Below, one piece after another: positions 1 through 7,247 of a stretch of DNA of 12,322 nt. The stretch is from assembly GCA_039027055.1 (NCBI GenBank), contig JBCCLD010000102.1:1-12322 (forward strand), written 5' to 3'. The position numbers and the translations under genes were made by a program. The notes beneath the pieces are model-generated. The model saw only the letters and a list, made by a program, of their open reading frames with translations. It was not told where the DNA came from and made no database searches. This stretch comes from JBCBEX01 sp039027055. GTDB taxonomy: Bacteria; Bacteroidota; Rhodothermia; Rhodothermales; Rubricoccaceae. The first letter of the stretch is position 1. The number at the start of each line of letters is the position of its first letter.

Positions 1-545
1 ATGCCGAGTTCATCGGCGAGATCATCGGGCCGGGCGGCAAGAACATCCGAGGCCTCCAGGCCGATACCGGCACCAAGATTGACATCGCGGAAGCCGACGG
101 CAAGGGCTATGTCACCATCGCGGCCGAGGAAGGCCCCGGTGCTGAGAAGGCCATCGAGGTCATCAAGGGCATCGTGTCGGTCCCCGAAGTGGGCGACCGC
201 TACGACGCGAAGGTGGTCAATATGCTGCCCTTCGGCGCAATCCTGGAGCTGATGCCGGGCAAGGAGGCTCTCCTCCACGTCTCGGAGATGGCCCACGGCT
301 ACGTCAACAGCCCCGAAGACATCGTCCAGATCGGCGACCGTATCGAAGTCGAACTGATCGAGGTGCGCGACGGCGGCAAGCTCCGCGTGAGCCACAAGCC
401 GTTCCTCCCACCGCCCACGGAGGAGGAGAAGGCCAAGATGCGCGAGCGTCGCGAGCGCCGCGATAGCCGAGGCGGTGGTCGGGACGGTGGCCGCCGCGGT
501 GGTGGTGGTCGTCGCGGCGGTGGCCGTGGCGGACGCCGTGACTAA
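1..545 (+). CDS. pnp: Polynucleotide phosphorylase, C-terminal part (5' truncated by window edge)
   Basis: Phosphorolytic 3'-5' exoribonuclease of cytoplasmic mRNA turnover. Only the last 180 codons are present; the reading frame is open from base 3 and continues upstream of the window, so about three quarters of a usual ~700-residue protein is missing. Visible residues 1-57 are the KH domain, with the GxxG loop in IIGPGGKNIR. Residues about 64-134 are an S1 RNA-binding domain (GDRYDAKVV... FGAILEL... KEALLHVSEM... VSHKPF). The order KH then S1 at the C-terminus is diagnostic of PNPase. After S1 comes a charged linker and then, from about residue 147 to 180, a tail made almost only of Arg, Gly and Asp with several RGG/GRR units. 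It ends in TAA at 543-545. A strong hairpin lies 103 bases downstream. The family call is firm; a role for the tail is inference. Confidence 0.95.
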   Translation, partial: AEFIGEIIGPGGKNIRGLQADTGTKIDIAEADGKGYVTIAAEEGPGAEKAIEVIKGIVSVPEVGDRYDAKVVNMLPFGAILELMPGKEALLHVSEMAHGYVNSPEDIVQIGDRIEVELIEVRDGGKLRVSHKPFLPPPTEEEKAKMRERRERRDSRGGGRDGGRRGGGGRRGGGRGGRRD

Positions 546-647
546 GCACGCCCACAGTGCGGTGCGAGTGCGGTGCGAACGTAGGCGGGTGTGGGCGTGA
601 AAACGTCCCTGTGCGCATACAGCCACGCATTCACACGCGCAACATCG

Positions 648-686
648 AGAGCGCCCCGGAGGTGGAACCCACCTCCGGGGCGCTCT
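648..686 (+). terminator. Strong 18-bp hairpin between pnp and the M16 peptidase gene
   Basis: The arms AGAGCGCCCCGGAGGT (648-663) and ACCTCCGGGGCGCTCT (671-686) are perfect reverse complements. Pairing extends two more base pairs inward (664-665 with 669-670), leaving a three-base loop. No T-run follows (GTACCGGGG), so this is not a textbook intrinsic terminator. Its position after the pnp stop and before the next start fits transcription termination or 3'-end protection of the pnp mRNA. The perfect symmetry means it could act in either direction. Confidence 0.6.
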
Positions 687-772
687 GTACCGGGGCGAAC
701 TGGTGGCACACACTTCGGCCTTCGGGAACGCCGACCTGCTGCCGCGCACCTCTCCTGGACCACGTCGCCTTG

Positions 773-2038
773 ATGCAACTCACCTCCTCGCTGGACCTCG
801 GCTACCCCGTCTTTGAACGCACGATTCTACCCAACGGCCTGCGCGTCGTCACGGAACAGATCCCTTCGGTGCGCTCGGTCTCTGTGGGAGTTTGGATCGG
901 CGCAGGGAGCCGCGACGAAGCGCCCAAAGAGGCGGGCCTGGCTCACTTCATCGAGCACATGGTGTTCAAGGGGACCACGCGGCGCCGCGGCCACCACATC
1001 GCGCAGCGCATGGAAGCGGTCGGTGGCTACCTGAATGCGTTCACCTCGAAGGAATACACCTGCTACTACGCCCGCGCCCTCGACGAACACCTCGGCCGCG
1101 CTCTCGATGTGGTGCTGGACCTCGCCCTGGAGCCGGCCTTCCCAGAGAAGGAGATCGAGAAGGAGCAAGACGTGGTGCTGGAGGAGATCAAGATGTACGC
1201 CGACGCCCCCGAGGACCTGATCTTCGACCATTACGAGGCGACGATCTACCCCAACCACCCACTCGGTTGGCCCGTGCTCGGTACGCCCGAGACAGTGCGC
1301 AGCTTTACCCGCGACGATCTGCAGCAATTCGTGGCGACGCGCTACACGCCCAACCGGCTAGTCGTCTCGGTGGCGGGCAACGTCGAACACGACGCCGTCG
1401 TAGCGCTGGTGCGCAAGCTCACTGCAGGCTTCGACCGTCCCCCCGTGCCCTTCGAGCGCGCCCCGGTGAACGGCTACGCACCCCGGCAGGTCGTCCACAG
1501 CAAGCCCATCCAACAGGCGCATCTTGTCGTGGGCACCCGTGCGTGGGGCTTGCTGGACGAACGCCGCACCACGGTCTCAATCCTTAACACCGTGCTCGGC
1601 GGAGGTATGTCCAGCCGCCTAAGCCAAAACATCCGCGAGAAGTACGGCTACTGCTACAGCGTCTACTCCTTCGCCAACATGCTCGCCGATGCCGGTGACT
1701 TCGGCGTCTACATTGGGGTGGACGCGGGCAAAGTTGACCGGGCGCGGCACCTCGTCGAGCGCGAACTCGAAAAACTCGCCACGCGGCGTGTGAGCGACCG
1801 GATGCTCAACCGCGCCAAGACCCAACTCAAGGGCTCCATGATGCTTGGGCTGGAAAGCATGTCCAACCGCATGATGCGCATGGGCAAGGTCGAACTCGCC
1901 TTCGGGCGCTACTTCACCCTCGACGACGTGATTGCCCAGGTAGACGCGGTCACCTCCGACGAAGTCCGCGATGTTGCGGCGGCCCTGTTTAAGCCTGGAC
2001 GTCTCTCGTCCATCGCTATCGTCCCTGAGAGCGCGTAA
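773..2038 (+). CDS. M16 family zinc peptidase (processing-protease / PqqL-like)
   Basis: Predicted zinc-dependent endopeptidase of the pitrilysin/mitochondrial-processing-peptidase family, 421 residues, the usual length of the single-unit bacterial form. The inverted zinc motif HxxEH is HFIEH at residues 58-62, with the third ligand at E138 in VVLEEI, 76 residues after the second His as in MPP-beta. The start of the fold is the typical LPNGLRVV (19-26). The second half has the family's GGGMSSRLSQNIREKYGY...SVYS segment at about 276-303, holding the conserved Arg/Tyr region. The ATG at 773 is chosen because the family begins just before the NGLRVV strand; the frame is open upstream to 557, but that extension would translate the 648-686 hairpin. 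No signal peptide is visible, so it is probably cytoplasmic. No clear Shine-Dalgarno sequence, as is common in Bacteroidota. The stop is 13 bases from the convergent glycosyltransferase. Substrate unknown. Confidence 0.93.
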   Translation: MQLTSSLDLGYPVFERTILPNGLRVVTEQIPSVRSVSVGVWIGAGSRDEAPKEAGLAHFIEHMVFKGTTRRRGHHIAQRMEAVGGYLNAFTSKEYTCYYARALDEHLGRALDVVLDLALEPAFPEKEIEKEQDVVLEEIKMYADAPEDLIFDHYEATIYPNHPLGWPVLGTPETVRSFTRDDLQQFVATRYTPNRLVVSVAGNVEHDAVVALVRKLTAGFDRPPVPFERAPVNGYAPRQVVHSKPIQQAHLVVGTRAWGLLDERRTTVSILNTVLGGGMSSRLSQNIREKYGYCYSVYSFANMLADAGDFGVYIGVDAGKVDRARHLVERELEKLATRRVSDRMLNRAKTQLKGSMMLGLESMSNRMMRMGKVELAFGRYFTLDDVIAQVDAVTSDEVRDVAAALFKPGRLSSIAIVPESA

Positions 2039-2051
2039 ACTCGTGCTGCCT

Positions 2052-3239
2052 TCAGGTCGTGGGCTGCGGTTCGCTTGGCATCAGCGACGGTACGGCCGTG
2101 ACGGGCCGTGACGCCTTTCGACGGTCCCGGTACGGGGCCTCGGCCGTGCGATAGAGCGCGGCGGTGATGTGAGCGCGCAGCTGCGCCTTCGAGTAGCGTT
2201 CGAGCAACTGCGCCCGGACAGTCTCGATGGCGCTCCGATCCATCGCCATGGCCGTGTCGAGCGCGTTCCAGAACGAATCGGGCTCGTCGAGGTCGAACCC
2301 GCCAATCTGAGTGTAGGGGGCCAAGACCTCTTCCATCGACGTACCTGCGGTGTAGCAGGCAGGCGTTCCGAGTGCGTAGGCCTCTAGAACGGGCAGGCCG
2401 AAGCCCTCGATTTCTGACGGGACGAGCACAGCGCGTGCGTTTTGATAGTACGCGATCAGCGACGTCTCGGGTTGTCTTGGGAGTACCTCCACGTGCGTGG
2501 TGTCGCGCGCATAGGCAGCGAGTTCGTCGGAGAGCGCGCCGATGAGGAGCAGGCGCGGCAGGTCGCGGCCCTGCGCAAGCCCGAGCCGCCACAGGTCGAG
2601 CAGGGCGCGTGTGCGCTTGTGCTTGGCATCGGAGGCCAAATGCAGCACGTAGTCCTGCTTCGCCGTGTAGGCGGGGGGGACGTGCTCGTAGTGGCATGCC
2701 GCGTAGACCACCTCAATGTCGGGGAGGCGAAAGCGTCGGCGCTGCGCAAAGTCCTCAATCTGCTGCTTCGATGTCTCCGACACCGTAGCGATGCGGTCGG
2801 CGCGGCGGAGGCTACGCTCCAAGACGCTCAGCCAGTACGCGTAGCTGGCGGCCGAGCGCTCCTCTGGATACGTCCGGTGGTAAAAGTCCAGAATGGCGTC
2901 GTGAACCAGCAGCAGGGCAGGGCGGGTTGGCCGTGCGAACAGCGAGAGGTAGCCCTTCGGATACAACCAGACGTCGGGACGATCCGGGATTAGCCACGGG
3001 TGCAGCGTGTCGGCGAGTAGGCGAGGCGCGGCCGTATCCGTGCGGAACGGGAGTGAACGGGTCGGTACCGGTGCCTCGGGCTGCAGGGCAGAACGGGAGG
3101 TCCAGGCTGTCAGCGCAAGGCGAGGCTCCGCATTCAGTCCATCCAGGATAGACTGGGTGACGGTGCTGATACCGAGAGAGCGGTCGCGGTGGGGATTCTG
3201 GTCGGCGAGGTAGACACCGACGCGAAGAGAGGTGGGCAT
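2052..3239 (-). CDS. Glycosyltransferase family 4 (GT-B fold)
   Basis: Predicted retaining sugar transferase of 395 residues that uses a nucleotide-activated sugar; acceptor and sugar cannot be read from sequence. N-terminal half: an opening strand RVGVYLAD, VHDAILD at about 112-118 and the TVSETSK segment at about 152-158, all typical of GT4 enzymes. C-terminal half: the donor-binding EX7E motif in EIEGFGLPVLEAYALGTP, with E278 and E286. The ATG at 3239 is preferred over the in-frame GTG at 3266 because it gives a normal family N-terminus and because a candidate promoter overlaps the GTG. The last ~17 residues are Pro/Ser-rich and lie after a perfect 10-bp tandem duplication, so the C-terminus may be recently altered. 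No other glycan-synthesis gene adjoins it; it converges on the M16 gene. Probably makes envelope polysaccharide or glycoprotein glycans (inference). Confidence 0.9.
   Translation of the reverse strand: MPTSLRVGVYLADQNPHRDRSLGISTVTQSILDGLNAEPRLALTAWTSRSALQPEAPVPTRSLPFRTDTAAPRLLADTLHPWLIPDRPDVWLYPKGYLSLFARPTRPALLLVHDAILDFYHRTYPEERSAASYAYWLSVLERSLRRADRIATVSETSKQQIEDFAQRRRFRLPDIEVVYAACHYEHVPPAYTAKQDYVLHLASDAKHKRTRALLDLWRLGLAQGRDLPRLLLIGALSDELAAYARDTTHVEVLPRQPETSLIAYYQNARAVLVPSEIEGFGLPVLEAYALGTPACYTAGTSMEEVLAPYTQIGGFDLDEPDSFWNALDTAMAMDRSAIETVRAQLLERYSKAQLRAHITAALYRTAEAPYRDRRKASRPVTAVPSLMPSEPQPTT
2094..2113. repeat. Perfect 10-bp tandem duplication in the 3' end of the glycosyltransferase gene
   Basis: GGCCGTGACG occurs twice in direct succession at 2094-2103 and 2104-2113. 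It lies in the coding sequence of the glycosyltransferase's last residues. Because 10 is not a multiple of 3, one copy more or less changes the reading frame of the C-terminus. Confidence 0.85.
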
Positions 3240-3265
3240 GGACACACGGTGGGGAGGTGAGCCCA

Positions 3266-3295
3266 CAAACTAGCGGGTCGACAGGAAGCGACCAA
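3266..3295 (-). promoter_or_regulatory. Candidate Bacteroidota-type promoter for the glycosyltransferase gene
   Basis: Read on the minus strand, TTG (3295-3293) is followed after 20 bases by TAGTTTG (3272-3266). This resembles the known Bacteroidota signals TTG at -33 and TAnnTTTG at -7, with one base missing in the second box. Transcription would start near 3259, about 20 bases before the ATG at 3239. It overlaps the alternative GTG start at 3266, which argues against that start. Based only on motif match and spacing. Confidence 0.35.
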
Positions 3296-3412
3296 CACTT
3301 GACGCAATGCGGAACGAATGCGCGACGGATTTTGAGAATGAAGAGTCAGGCAGGATGAAAATGGCGCACCCAACCCGCATACAGTACCTGTTCGCTCTGA
3401 TAGCGCGAGGCG

Positions 3413-3441
3413 TTGACATAGCCATAACACGCCCTGCTTTG
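3413..3441 (+). promoter_or_regulatory. Candidate promoter for the small PID-CTERM-like protein
   Basis: TTG of TTGACA (3413-3418) is followed after 19 bases from its G by TGCTTTG (3435-3441), a one-mismatch relative of the shortened TAnTTTG box seen upstream of the glycosyltransferase and tRNA-Ser. It would give a leader of about 55 bases before the ATG at 3505. Weak, motif-only evidence. Confidence 0.25.
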
Positions 3442-3504
3442 CAGTTGTGGGGCGCTGACTGCTAGTCTATCCGCCTACCACCTCACTCATCCTCCCTATC
3501 AGTC

Positions 3505-3822
3505 ATGCTGCGTCCACTCGTGCAGCACGGCGCGGGAGTAGCCATGGGAGCCATGGCTGTCCTCGCCTTTCTGCTGCTAGCCATCGCGCCAACGCACGCC
3601 CAATCGCTACCCGACTGGGCGCAACCCGCCCAACCGACACCCTATGGAGTGCCGGAGCACGAGACCGTCGTGGAAGACTTGCTCCCGCTCTTAGAGGAAG
3701 AATGGATGGTGGGGCCAGAACTGCCAGACGTACCGCCCCCTGTGCCGGTTGATGGCGGGCTTGGCCTTCTCGCGCTCGCCGGCGCAGCCTATGCGGTCCG
3801 ACGGCTTCGGCGCTCAGCCTAG
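3505..3822 (+). CDS. Small exported protein with PID-CTERM-like C-terminal sorting signal
   Basis: A 105-residue precursor with no recognisable enzymatic domain. Residues 1-32 are a signal peptide: positive start (R3), hydrophobic core AMAVLAFLLLAIA, and a likely cut in THA|QS after A32. The mature middle is short and rich in Pro, Glu and Leu (LLPLLEEEWM, PDVPPP). The C-terminus has three parts: PVDGG (81-85), a hydrophobic stretch GLLALAGAAYAV (87-98) and an Arg-rich end RRLRR (99-103). This matches the small Bacteroidota proteins named PID-CTERM, whose tails read roughly PIDGGxxxLLxAGxxYGxKK; that name is from memory and the sorting enzyme is, as far as I know, unassigned. An alternative start is the ATG at 3544, which has GGAG upstream but loses the positive N-terminus. 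It lies 114 bases before the large T9SS protein on the same strand. Function unknown; probably an envelope protein. Confidence 0.8.
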   Translation: MLRPLVQHGAGVAMGAMAVLAFLLLAIAPTHAQSLPDWAQPAQPTPYGVPEHETVVEDLLPLLEEEWMVGPELPDVPPPVPVDGGLGLLALAGAAYAVRRLRRSA

Positions 3823-3936
3823 TTCGCAGCAGGCCCACATCCCGTCTCGGGCCCTAAAACGAACCGGTGCTACTTCAGAGGCCCCGTTCGCCCGGTCGAG
3901 CGGCGCCTGCTACTGGATCTACTACGTACCAGAGAT

Positions 3937-6900
3937 ATGCGTACTCTACTTTTAGTGCTACTCAGCATCGGCTTTTCGCTGACCGCACACGCCCAGGTTG
4001 ACATCACCACGCTCGACACGCCCGTCACGGACGACTTCAACACGTTTGACGGGAGCGGCTTTGCGCCGACGCCAACGGCAGGCCAACTGGACTCGGACAC
4101 CTACATCGCTACCGGGATGACGGACGGGCCGCTTACCTTCGGCGGAACTGAGACCAGCGGGGACTTTACGGGGGCGATTGATGCAGACGGTGTCGGCGGA
4201 GGGGGTATCTACGCCGCAGAAGTCGCCGCGAGCGATATCGCATGGGGGGTGCAGCCAACGGGCAACGACTTCACCCCGGGCACCTTCGTCGTACAGGCGC
4301 AGAACAACACCAGCACAAGTACGGCCTCGGCGACCGTGGCATACGAGGTGCACGTTTACAATGACCAGGCGCGGTCTAATTCGTTCGGCCAACTCGGCTA
4401 TGCGGTAGGCACTTGTGGGACCGAGCCTGGGAGCTACACGGCCGTGGCGAACACGGCGGTAATCTCGCCTGAGGCGGCCGACTCTACTCCTGCCTGGGTC
4501 GTCTCAACGCGTTTGGAGACGTTTCCTGTCGTCATCGCCGATGGCGAGTGCTTGTTCTTGGAGTTCCTGAGTGACGACGTGAGCGGTAGCAACTCGCGGG
4601 ACCAGTTTGCTCTAGACGACCTCAGCATCGCCTTCTCCGCGACGCTCACGACGACCGTGGCGCTCGTTAGTACCAGCGCAAGCGTGAACGAAGGGGATGG
4701 CACGACGGACCTCATCGTCGGCATTTCTAACCCGTCGGCGACCGTCGCGACGACCGTCGAAGTCGCCCTAACGTCGGGCCAGGCGGCGGACCTCGACAAC
4801 TACACCACGCAAACCGTCACCTTCGCCGCAGGAAGTAGCGCCAACGAGACCCTCACCCTCACCCTCACGGACGACATGACTGTGGAGATCAACGAGGATT
4901 TCGTCTTCATGCTGCAAAACGCTACAGGCGGCGAAAGCGCCAGCGTGGGCAGTCCGGATACGTTCACGCTCACGATCCAAGACAACGACGGCAACACCAT
5001 TACCCCAGGTGATTTGGTGATCACCGAATTTATGGCGAACCCCGATTCCAGCGTCGGTACCGAGGCCGGGGAGTACCTCGAGGTGCACAATCCTACCTCG
5101 ACGGCCCTGAACCTCGCAGGGCTGACGTTTGAGGACGCAGATGGGAAGACGTACACGCTGCCTGCGCTCCTCTTGCAGCCAGGGACTGGAAGCGACAGCT
5201 TCGTGCTGCTCTGCAACCGCGACACGATCCTCGGCGGTGTCGCCTGTGACGCCAACTTCTGCGACGACGGCGGCGACACGACCTGCAACAATGCAGAGGA
5301 CCCCACCTTGAATAACAGTGGATTGGAACAGCTCTTCATCAAATCGGGGAGCACGGTCATCGCTCAGGTGACGTATAACCAGGGCGACCCGAATGGAGCA
5401 GAGATCAGTCGCGAACTGCGCGCACTCTCGCTCGTCCCCGCCGACGGAGTCGTGACTGACAACCGCGCCAACTTCGGGGGAAATCCCGGCGGTGACCAAC
5501 GCCTCTTCGTGGACGCGACAACGGAGCAGGCCGATGGCAGCTATGGCTCGCCGAAGGCCTTCGGAAACACCGCATCGACGGCGACATCGATGACGCTCGG
5601 TGGGGTACTCGGCACAGCGGACTCCCTTGATGCGGGCTGGTACATGCTCGCCGTGCCCGCTTCGGGCGTGACGATGGCAGACATCGCCGCCCAGAACCTC
5701 GTCCAGGGCATCGATGGCTATTTCGACGACGACGCCAACGCCGCGAACATCTACACGCTCTACGCGCCTGGCGCTACAGGGGCAAACCTCGATTTTGTGG
5801 AGCCTGGGACCGATGCCAACGACGACAGCGGGGCCGGGTCGCCTAGCGACGGCACCGACTACGAGTTCGTGCCCGGACGCGGCTTCATCTGGTATCACTA
5901 CGACCTCGACCTCTCGCTATCGCCGAGCAGCAGCGTGCCGATGCCGTACACGCTCTCCGCGACGGGCAGCGAGCCCTCAGGCCCCGTGACCTTCACCGTG
6001 CCAGCTGGCGAGTTCTATCTCACAGGCAACCCCTACCAGAATTCGCTCGCGCTCTCGGGCGTGACCCAGAGTGGTGGCAGTGGCACCCTGAGTGACGTCG
6101 TGCAGGTCTGGGACCCATTCACCGAGGACGGGGGCGGGACTGGGGCGTACCGGGTCTTCTCGCGGGCCGCGGCGGACGTGATGGCGACGTGGCAGGGCTT
6201 CTTCGTCGAGAACACCGACGGCTCCAATACGGCCGACGTGTCGGTGGCAGACACCGACTCGCGAGGGGGGACGTTCTACGGACGCACGGCCTCGGGTGAC
6301 CGTCGGCGGCTCGGGTTCAAGCTGAGTGGCCTCGACCCTGCGCAAAACGTGGGTACCCTGGACGTGGCCACGGTCTTACAGTGGATCCCGTTGGCAGAGG
6401 ATGGAGACGACGCCTTCGATGGCTCGAAGCTCAACCCGCTGGCCGGTGTTTATGGCACGCTCGCGTTCGTAGGCGAACGCGAGGGCGAGCCACACCTCCG
6501 CGCGGTTGACTCGCGGCCGTACGATGCCGTCGACTTCGAGGTCGATCTCGATTTCCAGACCAACATCAGTGGGACGTTCACGCTCACCTGGCCCGTGTTG
6601 GAAGATGTGCCGGCCACCTGGCGCATCGAGTTGGAAGACCGAGAGACCGGAGCCGTCACCGATCTCCGCGCGGACGACGCGTATACGTTTGCGGGAACGC
6701 CGGGGATCGGCGCACGCTCAGAGGGGCCACACGATGACGCGCGCCCGGCCTTGCCCGCGACGCTACGTGCTACGCCTTCATGGCTTCATGCGGAGGCCCG
6801 CAGCACCGGTCCGCGCTTCGTACTGCGCGTGCTCGACGCCAGCGTCTCCAACGAAGACGAGGCGCTCGCAGACGGCTACGCGTTGAGCGCCGTCTATCCG

Positions 6901-7137
6901 AATCCCTTCAGTGCACAGGCGACGCTGAGCCTCCACATCGACAAAGCGCAGACGATCCGAGCGGAGGTGTTTGATGCCTTGGGGCGCCGCGTGGCGGTGC
7001 TCGCCGATGGAGTGAAAGCACCAGGGAGTCATCGCCTCGAAGTCGACGGGGCAGGGTGGGCGAGTGGCCTCTACGTGATCCGCGTGGTAGGCGACCGCTT
7101 CATCGAGACCCGACGGGTCACGGTAGTACGGGAATAG
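3937..7137 (+). CDS. Large T9SS-secreted mosaic surface protein (Calx-beta, lamin-tail-like, type A sorting domain)
   Basis: A 1066-residue exported protein. Signal peptide at 1-20 (MRTLLLVLLSIGFSLTAHA|Q). Residues ~21-240 are a beta-rich, Thr/Asp-rich domain ending in FALDDLSIAF, unassigned. Residues ~242-350 form a Calx-beta domain (SASVNEGDGT at the start, FTLTIQDNDG at the end), a fold that often binds calcium. Residues ~357-518 resemble a lamin-tail domain (LVITEFMANP, GEYLEVHNPT, LNLAGLTFED), carrying an Asp-rich insertion with four cysteines (C426, C437, C442, C450). Residues ~540-780 are a second beta-sandwich region (GWYMLAVP, YLTGNPYQNS, VQVWDP, WQGFFVEN). Residues ~979-1066 are the T9SS type A sorting domain: LSAVYPNPF, then VFDALGRRVAVL and GLYVIRVV. 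By family knowledge it crosses the inner membrane by Sec and the outer membrane by T9SS, then is anchored or released. No catalytic domain was recognised; adhesion or matrix function is inference. Confidence 0.9.
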   Translation: MRTLLLVLLSIGFSLTAHAQVDITTLDTPVTDDFNTFDGSGFAPTPTAGQLDSDTYIATGMTDGPLTFGGTETSGDFTGAIDADGVGGGGIYAAEVAASDIAWGVQPTGNDFTPGTFVVQAQNNTSTSTASATVAYEVHVYNDQARSNSFGQLGYAVGTCGTEPGSYTAVANTAVISPEAADSTPAWVVSTRLETFPVVIADGECLFLEFLSDDVSGSNSRDQFALDDLSIAFSATLTTTVALVSTSASVNEGDGTTDLIVGISNPSATVATTVEVALTSGQAADLDNYTTQTVTFAAGSSANETLTLTLTDDMTVEINEDFVFMLQNATGGESASVGSPDTFTLTIQDNDGNTITPGDLVITEFMANPDSSVGTEAGEYLEVHNPTSTALNLAGLTFEDADGKTYTLPALLLQPGTGSDSFVLLCNRDTILGGVACDANFCDDGGDTTCNNAEDPTLNNSGLEQLFIKSGSTVIAQVTYNQGDPNGAEISRELRALSLVPADGVVTDNRANFGGNPGGDQRLFVDATTEQADGSYGSPKAFGNTASTATSMTLGGVLGTADSLDAGWYMLAVPASGVTMADIAAQNLVQGIDGYFDDDANAANIYTLYAPGATGANLDFVEPGTDANDDSGAGSPSDGTDYEFVPGRGFIWYHYDLDLSLSPSSSVPMPYTLSATGSEPSGPVTFTVPAGEFYLTGNPYQNSLALSGVTQSGGSGTLSDVVQVWDPFTEDGGGTGAYRVFSRAAADVMATWQGFFVENTDGSNTADVSVADTDSRGGTFYGRTASGDRRRLGFKLSGLDPAQNVGTLDVATVLQWIPLAEDGDDAFDGSKLNPLAGVYGTLAFVGEREGEPHLRAVDSRPYDAVDFEVDLDFQTNISGTFTLTWPVLEDVPATWRIELEDRETGAVTDLRADDAYTFAGTPGIGARSEGPHDDARPALPATLRATPSWLHAEARSTGPRFVLRVLDASVSNEDEALADGYALSAVYPNPFSAQATLSLHIDKAQTIRAEVFDALGRRVAVLADGVKAPGSHRLEVDGAGWASGLYVIRVVGDRFIETRRVTVVRE

Positions 7138-7205
7138 ACCAACGCGAACCCTCGACGTTCGTCAGGTTGTCACGCCCGCCCTGACTGCGCGGTGGCGGGG
7201 GGAGG

Positions 7206-7213
7206 TATTATTG
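7206..7213 (+). promoter_or_regulatory. Possible -7 box upstream of gatA
   Basis: TATTATTG differs by one base from the Bacteroidota -7 consensus TAnnTTTG and would start transcription roughly 25-30 bases before the gatA ATG at 7248. No TTG lies at the expected -33 distance (a CTG does), so support is weak. The preceding intergenic DNA (7138-7205) also holds a 6-bp GC stem, CCCGCC at 7175-7180 with GGCGGG at 7194-7199, which might end the upstream transcript. Confidence 0.22.
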
Positions 7214-7247
7214 AGGCCCCGTCCAGACATGCTCGATGTGCACCGGA

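Noticed and set aside
557..772. N-terminal extension of the M16 peptidase frame
   Set aside because: It would translate the 18-bp hairpin at 648-686 and has no family similarity; the ATG at 773 directly precedes the conserved fold.
4768..5898. 376-codon minus-strand open frame inside the T9SS protein gene
   Set aside because: A shadow of the well-supported plus-strand gene, a usual artefact of third-position GC bias; no recognisable domain.
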